A stretch of DNA of 26,639 bases from Obelidium mucronatum (lineage: Eukaryota > Chytridiomycota > Chytridiomycetes > Chytridiales > Chytriomycetaceae). The notes beneath the pieces are model-generated. The model worked only from the letters and a program-made list of their open reading frames with translations. It ran no database searches and had not been told where the DNA came from. The DNA is taken from assembly GCA_025765595.1 (NCBI GenBank), contig JAIVFH010000338.1, forward strand, positions 1 to 26,639, written 5' to 3'. The translations under genes and the position numbers were made by a program. This document shows, one piece after another, positions 1 to 8,177 of this stretch; position 1 is the stretch's first letter, and the number at the start of each line of letters is the position of its first letter.

Positions 1-291
1 TAGAAGGAGAGAGGCTGCGACGGAAAACTCGATAGAAGAAAGCCAAGAAAAATATTTAGACATTAAATTAAAGCATTAGTACAATTTTGATGATGGTCAT
101 TCCGTATTGATGTTTACAAGCTATAATCCGATAATCCGATTATCGCTTTTACGTATATTGTGTTGCAAAAATTCATTTTCGCATGAGCACGTCACCGCCT
201 CAAATTAGAATCACAAGGAAATTTTACTTGAACGATCAACAGAGATTTGAGGTTGAAGATCTCTTGTAAAAAAAGTCTTGGAAAGAGAGAC
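1..291. other. Intergenic region upstream of G1
   Basis: I see no supportable coding sequence in this stretch. It is A/T-rich and ends at the first ATG of G1. The frame of G1 stays open upstream of that ATG only from non-ATG codons. The notable content is a cluster of GATA-type sites near 123-145, listed separately. Any gene running in from the left could not be recognised. Confidence 0.5.
123..145. promoter_or_regulatory. Direct and inverted GATAA sites upstream of G1
   Basis: The 8-mer ATAATCCG occurs twice in tandem and runs into CGATAATCCGATTATCG (129-145). This presents GATAA and TTATC as an inverted pair with a short spacer. It lies about 150 nt before the G1 ATG. Fungal GATA factors bind HGATAR and often need closely spaced pairs, so this is a candidate self- or cross-regulatory site. 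Function is inferred from sequence only. Confidence 0.45.
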
Positions 292-804
292 ATGCTGCTG
301 GACCAAACCTGCCCCTTCTTCGAATATTCCAGCCCTCCTCAAACACCGAATATGCATCCTTCCATCGTCAATTGCGTACAACCTCCACCGCATGATAGTA
401 TAATCCCTGAAGATCAACGAGACGTGTATGCCTTTCTAGTCGAGACGGCAAACTGCTTCGTAAACAACAGGGATCTAAGTCCTGAGAAATCTGTATCTCC
501 TACTTTTGGCCCCATGGCCACTGATTTGGTTTCTCTGGTCTTCGATTCTTTCATTCTACCATCAGCGAAGGATCATTTGCCAATCACACCGATTATTCCT
601 TCTTCACGTCCGGCGGGATGCGGAACCAATACACGTTCAATTTGTCGTTGGAGTGTTTCCGGAGGAAAGACATGTCCTCCTTGTTCCTTTTATCTGCAGG
701 CGAAAGGAATCAAAAGCCGCTGGTCGGGTCGAGGCTCAGTGAGTAGAATCAGGCGCTTGAAAAAGGAGGAACGGGCAAGGCTTAAAAGTAAACAACAGCA
801 TTAG
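292..804 (+). CDS. G1: small protein with DQ-YxFL motif and rearranged GATA-like finger
   Basis: This single-exon gene encodes about 170 residues, taking the first ATG at 292; the frame is open further upstream only from non-ATG codons. Residues 40-49 (EDQRDVYAFL) are the N-terminal motif shared with the other cluster paralogues. The C-terminal module aligns with a GATA finger, with TNTRSICRW in place of TxTPLWRR, followed by CPPC and an YLQAKG segment like the GATA YxKxHG. However, the first Cys of the usual CxxC is a Pro. The remaining cysteines are C110, C118, C128 and C131, giving C-X7-C-X9-C-X2-C. A basic tail follows with RGSVSR and KKEER. A PIIPSS block at about 100-105 also occurs in G2. 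Presumably nuclear; DNA binding is uncertain because the ligand set is altered. Confidence 0.75.
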   Translation: MLLDQTCPFFEYSSPPQTPNMHPSIVNCVQPPPHDSIIPEDQRDVYAFLVETANCFVNNRDLSPEKSVSPTFGPMATDLVSLVFDSFILPSAKDHLPITPIIPSSRPAGCGTNTRSICRWSVSGGKTCPPCSFYLQAKGIKSRWSGRGSVSRIRRLKKEERARLKSKQQH

Positions 805-1009
805 AACATACCAGCACGTGAATAAAAATCATAGAAGCATTTATCTTCTTATTTTCAGCACGACTCGTTTACGTATCGCAATATCAAAATATAACATGAG
901 GGGGCACTTCCAGAAATCTAACAAAATGAAAATTTTACCAATTTCAACAAATCGAAAAACTCTAAATAACGTTTCAAGTTCCAGTTTGAGTTGACTCCAA
1001 GGCTTTTTT

Positions 1010-1021
1010 GATATAAATATC
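1010..1021. promoter_or_regulatory. Inverted GATA/TATC pair upstream of G2
   Basis: GATATAAATATC places GATA and TATC head to head about 65-75 nt before the G2 ATG at 1085. A further GATAA lies at about 1072-1076, only some ten bases before the ATG. The core could also serve as a TATA-like element, because it contains ATATAAAT. Binding by a GATA factor is inferred. Confidence 0.35.
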
Positions 1022-1084
1022 ATTTACTTTTCTTGGCTGGTTTTAGAGTTGTCATTCATTATTATTTTCTTTGATAAACAAGCA

Positions 1085-1699
1085 ATGATGAGGATTGAAG
1101 CCCCGCTTACCCTGCTTCAGCCAATCAATCCATTCTCGATGAGTCAATTGGATCAAATTGATGCATACGGATTCCTACTAGAAACTTGTTCGTCAACAAG
1201 GCCATCGATGGCTCAAAACGACTTCCCTCTATGGAACGAGCTGCTCTTTGATACTCCTGCCTTCAACTCAACAAATGGCCTGTATTTCTCTGGAATGTAT
1301 TCCGGAGAATTCCTGTTTACTCCGACTGCACTGATGACAATGATGCTACCTTCGCCATTGGAAATGATACACTCTTTTGATTCACTCTTACAAATACCCG
1401 CCGAAGCTTCTTTATCTTTACCAATGGCGCCAATCATTCCGTCTTCACCACCATCCCAGAAAACACTGGTATCCCACCAAAAAGCCGAGAACGATACATT
1501 TCCCTCGTGCGGAACAACGACACCTTCGATTTGCCGATTAAATGTGTCCGGTGGTAAAATCTGTACTTCCTGCTCAGTATACTTGCAATTTAAAGGGATC
1601 TCCAAACGTTGGGAGGGGAGAGGATCTGTGAGTCGATTAAGACGGGTTAAGAAGGAAGAAAGGCGAGATGAAAGGAGTAAACGAAAGGACATTAAATAA
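1085..1699 (+). CDS. G2: paralogue of G1 with rearranged GATA-like finger
   Basis: This single-exon gene encodes 204 residues. The start is the first of two consecutive ATG codons at 1085; the open frame further upstream begins only at TTG. The motif LDQIDAYGFLL (22-32) matches the cluster-wide DQ motif. Residues 116-121 are PIIPSS, as in G1. The finger has C142, C150, C160 and C163, again C-X7-C-X9-C-X2-C, with Phe where GATA proteins have their first Cys and with Leu replacing the conserved Trp after SICR. The tail WEGRGSVSRLRRVKKEER is nearly the same as in G1. Both genes lie on one strand with about 280 nt between them, so this is a recent tandem duplication. Probable nuclear regulator or partner protein; function unknown. 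Confidence 0.75.
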   Translation: MMRIEAPLTLLQPINPFSMSQLDQIDAYGFLLETCSSTRPSMAQNDFPLWNELLFDTPAFNSTNGLYFSGMYSGEFLFTPTALMTMMLPSPLEMIHSFDSLLQIPAEASLSLPMAPIIPSSPPSQKTLVSHQKAENDTFPSCGTTTPSICRLNVSGGKICTSCSVYLQFKGISKRWEGRGSVSRLRRVKKEERRDERSKRKDIK

Positions 1700-1888
1700 A
1701 TTTATAGACAAAGGATAATTTACTTGCGATTTCGAATTCACCCCTATGCGTTTTTGTGGTTGAAAGAGTGTGCACGAAGTCTTGGAAGCCTCAAATGGAA
1801 TTTTTAATGATTCCAAGAATCTGGAACATCACAAATTGAACCGGCCAAGAGGACATCATTAGTAAGTCGACTTCAAATCAGCTGCAAA

Positions 1889-2311
1889 ATGATGATTTCT
1901 TTAAAAGAAGTACCTCATGATCAAAAACAGGCCTATGAATTCCTCCTAAGCGTAGCTCATTCCCTTCACGCTATTTGCGAGCCACATTTGACCGGTACTC
2001 CAAGCGCAAGCCCCCCTTTAGCTGCACGCCCAACGGAGTCAAATAATTCAGCACATTATGACCTAGACTGTTTTGTGCCTGGAATTGAAGGGAAATCAGT
2101 GCTAGGAGTCACGCCTTCACGTTGTGGGAGTACTACAATACCAATTTGTCGTTGGTCTGCCAAAGGATCATATTCACAACGTAAAATATGCGAAACCTGT
2201 GAGAATTACTTAAAGAAGAAATGCGTGCCCAGACGTTTGGAGCTAACTCGGGGCAGTGTGTCTCGATATCGAAGAAGGATGAAGGTGGAGAGGGAGAATC
2301 GAATCAAATAG
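1889..2311 (+). CDS. G3: smallest paralogue of the G1-G2 group
   Basis: This single-exon gene encodes 140 residues and opens with two ATG codons at 1889. The DQ motif HDQKQAYEFLL (10-20) sits almost at the N-terminus. The finger has C79, C87, C101 and C104, so the spacing is C-X7-C-X13-C-X2-C. It has four extra residues in the loop compared with G1 and G2, retains the ICRW core and again lacks the first GATA Cys. The tail TRGSVSRYRRRMKVERE matches the G1/G2 tail. It lies 189 nt after G2 on the same strand, and the next gene converges on it from the other strand. Probably nuclear; the molecular role is not known. Confidence 0.72.
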   Translation: MMISLKEVPHDQKQAYEFLLSVAHSLHAICEPHLTGTPSASPPLAARPTESNNSAHYDLDCFVPGIEGKSVLGVTPSRCGSTTIPICRWSAKGSYSQRKICETCENYLKKKCVPRRLELTRGSVSRYRRRMKVERENRIK

Positions 2312-2501
2312 AATTATAAGGAGATTATACATTGGGCGTAAATTTGAATCGTATTCTTTTCTTAATTCATGATAAAAACCGACAATGCCCCACTTCCGCC
2401 ATGTTCTTTCCGTCAACGGCATGTTGCCTCCAAAGTCAGCACCTGATGAAGGACTGAAAGGTAATAAGGAGTTGTTACGGATAAATAAGTCGGATGTATT
2501 T

Positions 2502-3698
2502 TTAGCTTTTTGCAAACACAGGCAACGCGCCATTTCCTCCGCAAATTTGGCTGGTCTTTCCATCACAAGACATATTGCAACTTTTGCTCGCAACGGGATG
2601 GTCGTTGCCGAATTTAAAGTCCGCCCAACACTCTGACGAATACTCCACGCCAAAAATCGTGTACCCAGCAAGAGTCGCCAAACTGGCGCACAACTCAAGC
2701 GACATGCCACCCTTTCCAGTAAGCTTATTTCGAAGAAGCCGCTTCCCATTGCTGTTTTGGTAACAGTCGACGTAACGATATCCTTTGAGGGAAGGGGTGG
2801 GTCGTCCAACAAACTTAACCATTCCCCACGACGATGGATCGTGAACTGTGCTTTGTCCATTCATACCAGCCCACACCCACGTGTCATTCTGGCTTGTTTT
2901 CGCGTAATTTCCATTTCCATCGATTGTGAATCCCCATTGACTTCTAGCGAACTGAACTCTTAAGGAGTCACCGTTATTGGGAGCACCTTGTTTACTAGAG
3001 AATCGCGAGACTCCGGCCCAAGGAATAGCAAGTTCCACTGTCCATCCTTGATCAACATTTCCAGGTCGATTCAAAGTTCCTTTCACTCGAACTTTACTGA
3101 TTAACCCGCTAATTTCATTTGGACTTGTTGCGAAACCTCCTTGGTTGTACGGCTTATCCAAACTCAATTGCCATGTTGTTCCTAATGCGTTGATTTCGAA
3201 TTCATAATAGTTGAGCCCATCGCTTTCCGGGTCCAAAAAAACTTCAAAGTTGTTTTCCAGGTAGAGTGGGGAGTTTCGCGTTTTCATGTTCGCCCACACA
3301 TCAGGGTCTTGTAAACGGGCTCCAATATACAAATATTGATTGTCCCAGAGCATCATCGCAGTAGTAGTGTATCGTGGAGTGGGGCCATTACCAGTGATAT
3401 CAATGAAAGTTGATGTTGACGCAGCGTTAGCCCAAGGTCCAGACAGGGATCCATCCAAAGGAGGTTTCTTGGAAGTGAATTTGCAGGAATAAGTAGGAGC
3501 GGAAAGTAATTGGGCATTTGAGGCAGATTGAGACCCAACTCCTGGAATAACCAAACAGACTCCAACAAACACAGACCACTTGATACGCGACTGCCCAGTA
3601 GTCGACTTCCGATTCAATTGAGAACCAGCCGATGTCTGTTCGCGCTCAATAAGCTGATTGAGCATGATGTCAGTTTCGGTTGAGCAATTTAATTGCAT
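2502..3698 (-). CDS. CBM9-like plus WSC domain, membrane-anchored or secreted protein
   Basis: This single-exon gene encodes 398 residues from the ATG at 3698; another ATG at 3665 is possible. A hydrophobic stretch near residues 41-57 (IKWSVFVGVCLVIPGVG) follows about 40 polar residues, suggesting a signal anchor or an internal signal peptide. Residues about 70-300 resemble the CBM9-like carbohydrate-binding fold, with blocks such as LYIGARLQDPDVW, NFEVFLDPESDG, YYEFEINALGT and WTVELAIPW. The C-terminus is a WSC domain: YRYVDCYQ, SLELCASLA, FGVEYSSECWA, CNMSCDGK and QICGGNGALPVF carry its cysteine pattern. WSC domains bind polysaccharide, so this is probably a cell-surface or wall-associated protein acting outside the cell. 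It has no visible link to the GATA genes. The family calls rest on motif recognition. Confidence 0.8.
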   Translation of the reverse strand: MQLNCSTETDIMLNQLIEREQTSAGSQLNRKSTTGQSRIKWSVFVGVCLVIPGVGSQSASNAQLLSAPTYSCKFTSKKPPLDGSLSGPWANAASTSTFIDITGNGPTPRYTTTAMMLWDNQYLYIGARLQDPDVWANMKTRNSPLYLENNFEVFLDPESDGLNYYEFEINALGTTWQLSLDKPYNQGGFATSPNEISGLISKVRVKGTLNRPGNVDQGWTVELAIPWAGVSRFSSKQGAPNNGDSLRVQFARSQWGFTIDGNGNYAKTSQNDTWVWAGMNGQSTVHDPSSWGMVKFVGRPTPSLKGYRYVDCYQNSNGKRLLRNKLTGKGGMSLELCASLATLAGYTIFGVEYSSECWADFKFGNDHPVASKSCNMSCDGKTSQICGGNGALPVFAKS

Positions 3699-3829
3699 AT
3701 GCTTCGTTTGTTCCACTCACGATTTCAATTTACTTATTCCGCGGCACCGCCATGTGAATTAGCCTAGCCAATCAGTTATTGTGGTTTTATTGATTCGTGA
3801 TGGTCAAAATAGCGTGGGGTTCAACAAAT

Positions 3830-4956
3830 TCATAGTCCCTTCTCCTCTTCAAGCACGCGTGGATGAATCAAAAAGTTATCCAAGTCAGCAACTTTCCAGG
3901 ACCCATCGTCAGGAAATTCCTTGACGAAATGCGATGTCTCCATCCTCACACTTATTCCATCCAAATCAACGGAGCCAGAAGCCACGACAGCCCCGTCGGA
4001 AACCTGGGTCAACGAATACCCCAACTTCATATCACTTCCAGAAACATCCGAATCAATGGCTAGCACCTGTCCCAACATCATGACTTTTCGTTTCCATTGG
4101 AAATCAGGAATAGCAGCCATCACACCGTCCTCTGCGTCTTCATCGCCTTCGAGTTCCCCGGGTTCATAGACGTATTCGAAACAGATTTCCCGGAATATTT
4201 TGCGTTCCAAAGGGATTTGGAGACCATTTGAAGATGAAGGGCGTAATTTTCCAGCAGTTGGTTTTGTGATAATCTTTCGCGTGAATGCAACCAAATGATA
4301 TCGCGAAGTCACCGGTCCACGCAAGAGAGTTGAAGTGGCCATATGTTCTTCACCAAACGTGATCCAAAAGTGTTTGGGCGTCACATTCAGACCCTCTCCA
4401 TCCTCTGCATCTTCTTTTGTTTCGTTGTGATTCCACTTGAGATTCAAAATAACGCCTTCTTTGAAGAGTCCTTGATGTGCTTTACTTAGTTCCGTCAATA
4501 GGCCATCTGCCACGCAGGTTCTTAGGGAGAGGCCTTGTGGTGATTGCAAGTCTCCGTCCCACCCACTCAGCCGCTCAATGACAGCTGGTAGAGCGTATTT
4601 AACACCGTCTTGGAATTGATCAGGAAAAAAGTCTGGAGAGTCTTTGGCTTCGGGGTGGAGTGTTGAGGGGGTGCCAAATCGACCGTTGATAAATCCCGTC
4701 CCTGAAAACAAAGCACTCCTTTTATGATGATTGTATGTGGTTTTTTTCGCTTTAATTTACCTGCAGTGAAAGCCATCTTTAGTCGCATCGGCATCAGGAT
4801 GGATCGTTCATGCCAAGGGGCTCCTGGGAACTGTTCGAAATACCCCCGTCTGCTTTCACTTAGATCCAAGAGGCGGATGGGGTAATTCGCTAGGAGTTCT
4901 TTGGAAAAGACTGGCTGGGAAGTTGCGAAGTGACGTGTTGCGAGTCGTTTTATCAT
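3830..4956 (-). CDS. Probable mitochondrial protein, paralogue of the next gene
   Basis: Exon 1 is 4761-4956 and exon 2 is 3830-4701, separated by a 59-nt GTAAAT...TTCAG intron in phase 1. The product is about 355 residues. The N-terminus (MIKRLATRHFATSQPVFSK) is rich in Arg, Ser and Thr and lacks acids, as in a mitochondrial presequence. Blocks shared with the 5128-6229 gene are YPIRL, RLSGWDG, ITFG, ATSTLLRGPV, SHFVKEFP and WKVADLDNFLIHPRV. I do not recognise the family. The ending with alternating strands and WK-AD-D-FLI is loosely reminiscent of NTF2- or Tim44-like folds, but that is only a guess. The two genes are adjacent and in the same orientation, so this is a tandem duplication. Confidence 0.8.
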
Positions 4957-5127
4957 CTTCTTTATTAAATTATTTTTATTAATAATATACGTCTCTTTCT
5001 TTATTTCTATCTTTGTGCCATGTATCCCGAAAGATAATATACAATATTCAAGTGGATATCCTCACATAGAGGGTTTGAGGTTGTTCTATTTCAGCAAAGG
5101 CGGTATATTCTCTCTCCCAAAGCAAGT

Positions 5128-6229
5128 TCACACTGTCAAAACAGGTTTCCTCTCCTCCTCCACAACCCTCGGAGATATCAAATAATGATCCACATCCGCA
5201 ATCTTCCAAACCCCATTCTCTGGAAACTCTTTCCCCACAAAATGCGAACTCTCCATCCTTATTCCCATCCCCGCCAAATCCACATCCCCAGACTCCACAA
5301 CAACACCATCCTCCAACCTTGTCACCTCGAAACTCAGCATACTAGCCAGCACGGTTGAATCCACAGCAACTCTGCGGCCCATGGAGGCGTCTGATAACCT
5401 GACCGAGGGGACTTGCCAAGGAGGGATAAACTCAAAGTCTTCACCCAGTCCTTCATCATTATAAACGCATTCTAAACAGACATCCCGCCATACATGAGTT
5501 CCTTGCGTGTTGTTGTTGCGGTTTGTGTTGGAGGCAGCAATCCGACGGGTAAACATGACGGAATCATCGCGGTCCACCACAGGCCCTCTCAACAACGTAC
5601 TCGTGGCGTTTTTGAAGGTTCCAAACGTGATCCAAATGTTATCAGGAGCCACAGGGAATGCGCCCGTGTTTGTATCCAAGAAAGACCCAGCAATAAAGCT
5701 ATCGTAACGGAACGATATGCTGTGTCCGCTTTCGGCGATTAATCCATGTATTTTCGAGAATGAGTCAAGGAGTGTTGGTGTCATGATCTTGGTGAGGTTG
5801 TTGTTGTTGTACATGTTGCTATTGTTGGTGGTCCCGTCCCATCCACTTAGACGATCAAAGAGAGTGGGTAATGCTTGGGAAACTCCCTTTTGAAATTGGC
5901 GTGGGTAAAACGGCTTTCCGGAGTCCGTTTTGAAGCAGAGGTTCAGAAAGGTTTTGCCGGCAAATCGTGCCAGTTGTAAGCGGACGGGAAGTGAAACAAG
6001 TCTTTCGAATCTAAATATTAATAGTTTTTTTTGGTTGTCGTTGAGCTCTTGTTTGTGAATTGTGGAGGACATACAATGAGGCATTGGGAGCTGGAAAGTC
6101 AAAGTAGCGTCTTCGTTCGATCTCTGCAGGATACAGTCGGATCGGGTATGAGGCAATCAGCTGTTTGATTGAAGGAACCGGCAGTGGTCGATTTTGGGTT
6201 GTTGTTGAAAAGGCCCTGAAACGAAACAT
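5128..6229 (-). CDS. Probable mitochondrial protein, second member of the tandem pair
   Basis: Exon 1 is 6075-6229 and exon 2 is 5128-6010, separated by a 64-nt GTATGT...TTTAG intron in phase 2. The product is about 345 residues. Splicing joins FPAPNASL to FERLVSLPVRLQLARFAGKT, which aligns well with FPGAPWHERSILMPMRLKMAF in the neighbour and confirms the intron. The N-terminus MFRFRAFSTTTQNRPLPVP looks like a mitochondrial targeting peptide. ITFG, ATSTLLRGPV, MESSHFVGKEFPENG and WKIADVDHYLISPRV match the paralogue. It carries an Asn-rich insert (NNSNMYNNNN) that the neighbour lacks. Family unrecognised. Confidence 0.8.
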
Positions 6230-6350
6230 TATCCAAAAGAACTTTTCTTTGACACCACAGATTTATTTATAATACAATAATATATATGTACAAAATGCAA
6301 ATAGACAGGGAAGTTACTAGGTAATTCAAGTCTTGGCAATAACCAATTAT

Positions 6351-6635
6351 TCATCGCTTGGGTTTTGGGCGTGGTTCAAATCCTTCAATCAGCCTGCGTA
6401 AAGTCTCTACTTGGAACGGAGACAGAAGTGGTCGGGATTCGTTCGAATTGGAGCCACTGCTGCTACCAGTACTCCTGCCAGGAGAGCAAGTCCGCGTTGG
6501 CTTTGGGTTACATGCGATAGTTGTAGCTGTTTCGGGTTTTTGCCGTACGAGCAGTTGCTTGGTCAACAAAGAGATGCTAGAGTTGTCATCTTGTTGCTTT
6601 CGCGGGGAATACAATGGTTGCTTTTCAAAGAGCAT
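6351..6635 (-). CDS. Hypothetical 94-residue protein (doubtful)
   Basis: An ATG-started frame at 6635 encodes a Ser/Gln/Pro-rich peptide ending in SPFQVETLRRLIEGFEPRP and a short basic tail. The C-terminal amphipathic segment looks protein-like, but there is no recognisable domain. An 11-codon upstream ORF (ATG at 6660, stop at 6625) overlaps the start in another frame. It could instead be the last exon of a larger unresolved gene, or noncoding. Transcript data would be needed to choose. Confidence 0.35.
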   Translation of the reverse strand: MLFEKQPLYSPRKQQDDNSSISLLTKQLLVRQKPETATTIACNPKPTRTCSPGRSTGSSSGSNSNESRPLLSPFQVETLRRLIEGFEPRPKPKR

Positions 6636-7207
6636 TTTTGTCGATCGATTCTTGGCTCATTTTTGGCAACACAACCAACACATGTGGAGAAGAACAAAAA
6701 AAAGAGGGTTTTTAGAAAAATAACGATTCGCTGCGAATTTGGTATTCAAAGACTTTTGTTTCTTTCCTTCTCTATTTTTGCTGCTGTATTTTTTTCGTTT
6801 GGCTGTTGACGTTCTTCAAGCGGGGGAATCGGGGAATCACTCAAACGCAAGGCCCATTTTGTGTAAACTGCGTAAAGCAAGATCTACGTACAAACCATTC
6901 ACTTCTGTTTTTTTTCAAACCTCTCATCCCATTTCTGATGAATAATTCAAGTGGCACCATGAATAATTTCGGCCTCCCCAAATTGAACAATTTCTTTTTG
7001 TCATCACCCCAAATTGAAAAAAAAAAAATCAAAAATACCCTCAGATCACGTCAAAGTCAAAAAAAAAACAGAAAGAGTTTATGTAAAGATCTACTATACG
7101 TTATTTTATTATAGGGAGCGGAAGGGATAGAATCAATCACCAAAAAAAAAACACAACAATAAAAGAATACAGCTCAAGATCCCGAAAAGAAAGAAAACAA
7201 ATAAGTC
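6636..7207. other. A/T-rich spacer downstream of G4
   Basis: This stretch is made of poly-T and poly-A runs, for example at 6899-6918, 7019-7029 and 7141-7150. The frames that remain open are low-complexity and I do not support any of them. It would hold the 3' untranslated region of G4. Confidence 0.5.
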
Positions 7208-8177
7208 TTACGCAAAGTCCGCGTCGCTATCTGAATCCGCATCTCGAGCATGACTCACAGCCACAACAGCCACCCCCGCCGAACCAGGCGAAGACCGCTT
7301 TCTCTTTTTAACTTGCACCGCATTCGGGTCCTTGACTCTCGCTCTCCGTCTCTGCACAGCCGTACCCCCCACCTTAACAACTCTATGAACCCCATTCATG
7401 CGAAAGTAGACTCCACAAGCGTTACACACTCTGTTCCCGCTCAAATCTCGGCGCCACATTGGCGTTACGCTTGTTTGGCAGTTGATGCACGTGTGTACTT
7501 TGGGGGCCAGTTGTTTGTTGGGTGATGATGATGATGATGATGTTAAGCGAGGATTCGTGGGCTGGTGGTGGAGATTGCATTTCTGGGACAGTGATTGGGG
7601 ACGGTGACATTGCTGGAGAGTGTCTTGCTGTTACTGTACAGCTTGGTGAGATTGGTGGTGGTGTTGATGTGACTGTAGATGCCGAGGGAGTGCGATGTTG
7701 TGATGGTGGCGATGATAAGTCATGATGAGTGATATGGTGGTTGTGGTGGTGGTGGTTGTTGAGGGGTGAAATGTCCGCCATCGAAGGCATCCCGCAACCA
7801 GCGGCATCCAAGAACTGAAAAAGTTCTTGTGTCTGTTGTTGTTGTAGAAGCTGTTGTTGCTGTTGCTGTAGCTGTCTGGCAGCGATTATGAGTTGGTTTT
7901 GGGCTGCTTGTAACTGTTCGAATCCAGAGGTGAAGGGGAAGGCAAACTCGTTCATGAGCATTGCTGATGGGTGGAGGAAGAAGAAGGAGGGCAGGTCACT
8001 GGACGTTGTGGCGGTGGCTGAAGAGCCACTGCCGGCAGGGGTAGTGTTGAACAGCAGCTGTTGCTGCTGTACCTGTTCAGTCTTTATCGTTGGCTGCAGA
8101 CAGGGACTGGACAGTGCCGCTGGTGGAGCTGGGTTCAAAAAGTCCCACAGAGAGTCCGAGTGTTCGTTTGCAAACAT
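7208..8177 (-). CDS. G4: GATA zinc-finger transcription factor with one inferred intron
   Basis: The N-terminal part reads from the ATG at 8177 (MFANEHSDSLWDFLNPAPP) through Gln-, His- and Ser/Thr-rich sequence. The finger lies one frame over: C-I-N-C, then TPMWRRDLSGNRV, then CNACGVYFRMNGVHRVVK, spacing C-X2-C-X17-C-X2-C. An intron with donor GTAACA at 7634 and acceptor CCCAG ending at 7583 (52 nt), or CCAG ending at 7562 (73 nt), restores one frame and gives about 305 or 298 residues. The donor is weak, so a true frameshift is not excluded. An upstream in-frame ATG at 8444 would add 89 residues that look like leader. The finger and GGTAVQRRRARVK tail nearly match G5, but there is no AreA-type N-terminal domain. 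Acidic/aromatic SDSLWDFLN may be an activation patch. Canonical finger, so GATA-site binding is expected. Confidence 0.8.

Noticed and set aside
6806..7114. Plus-strand frame containing CVNCVKQDLRTN, resembling the first half of a GATA finger
   Set aside because: There is no second Cys pair, it starts at a non-ATG codon, and the rest is low-complexity translation of A/T-rich DNA. Chance resemblance is more likely than a relic.
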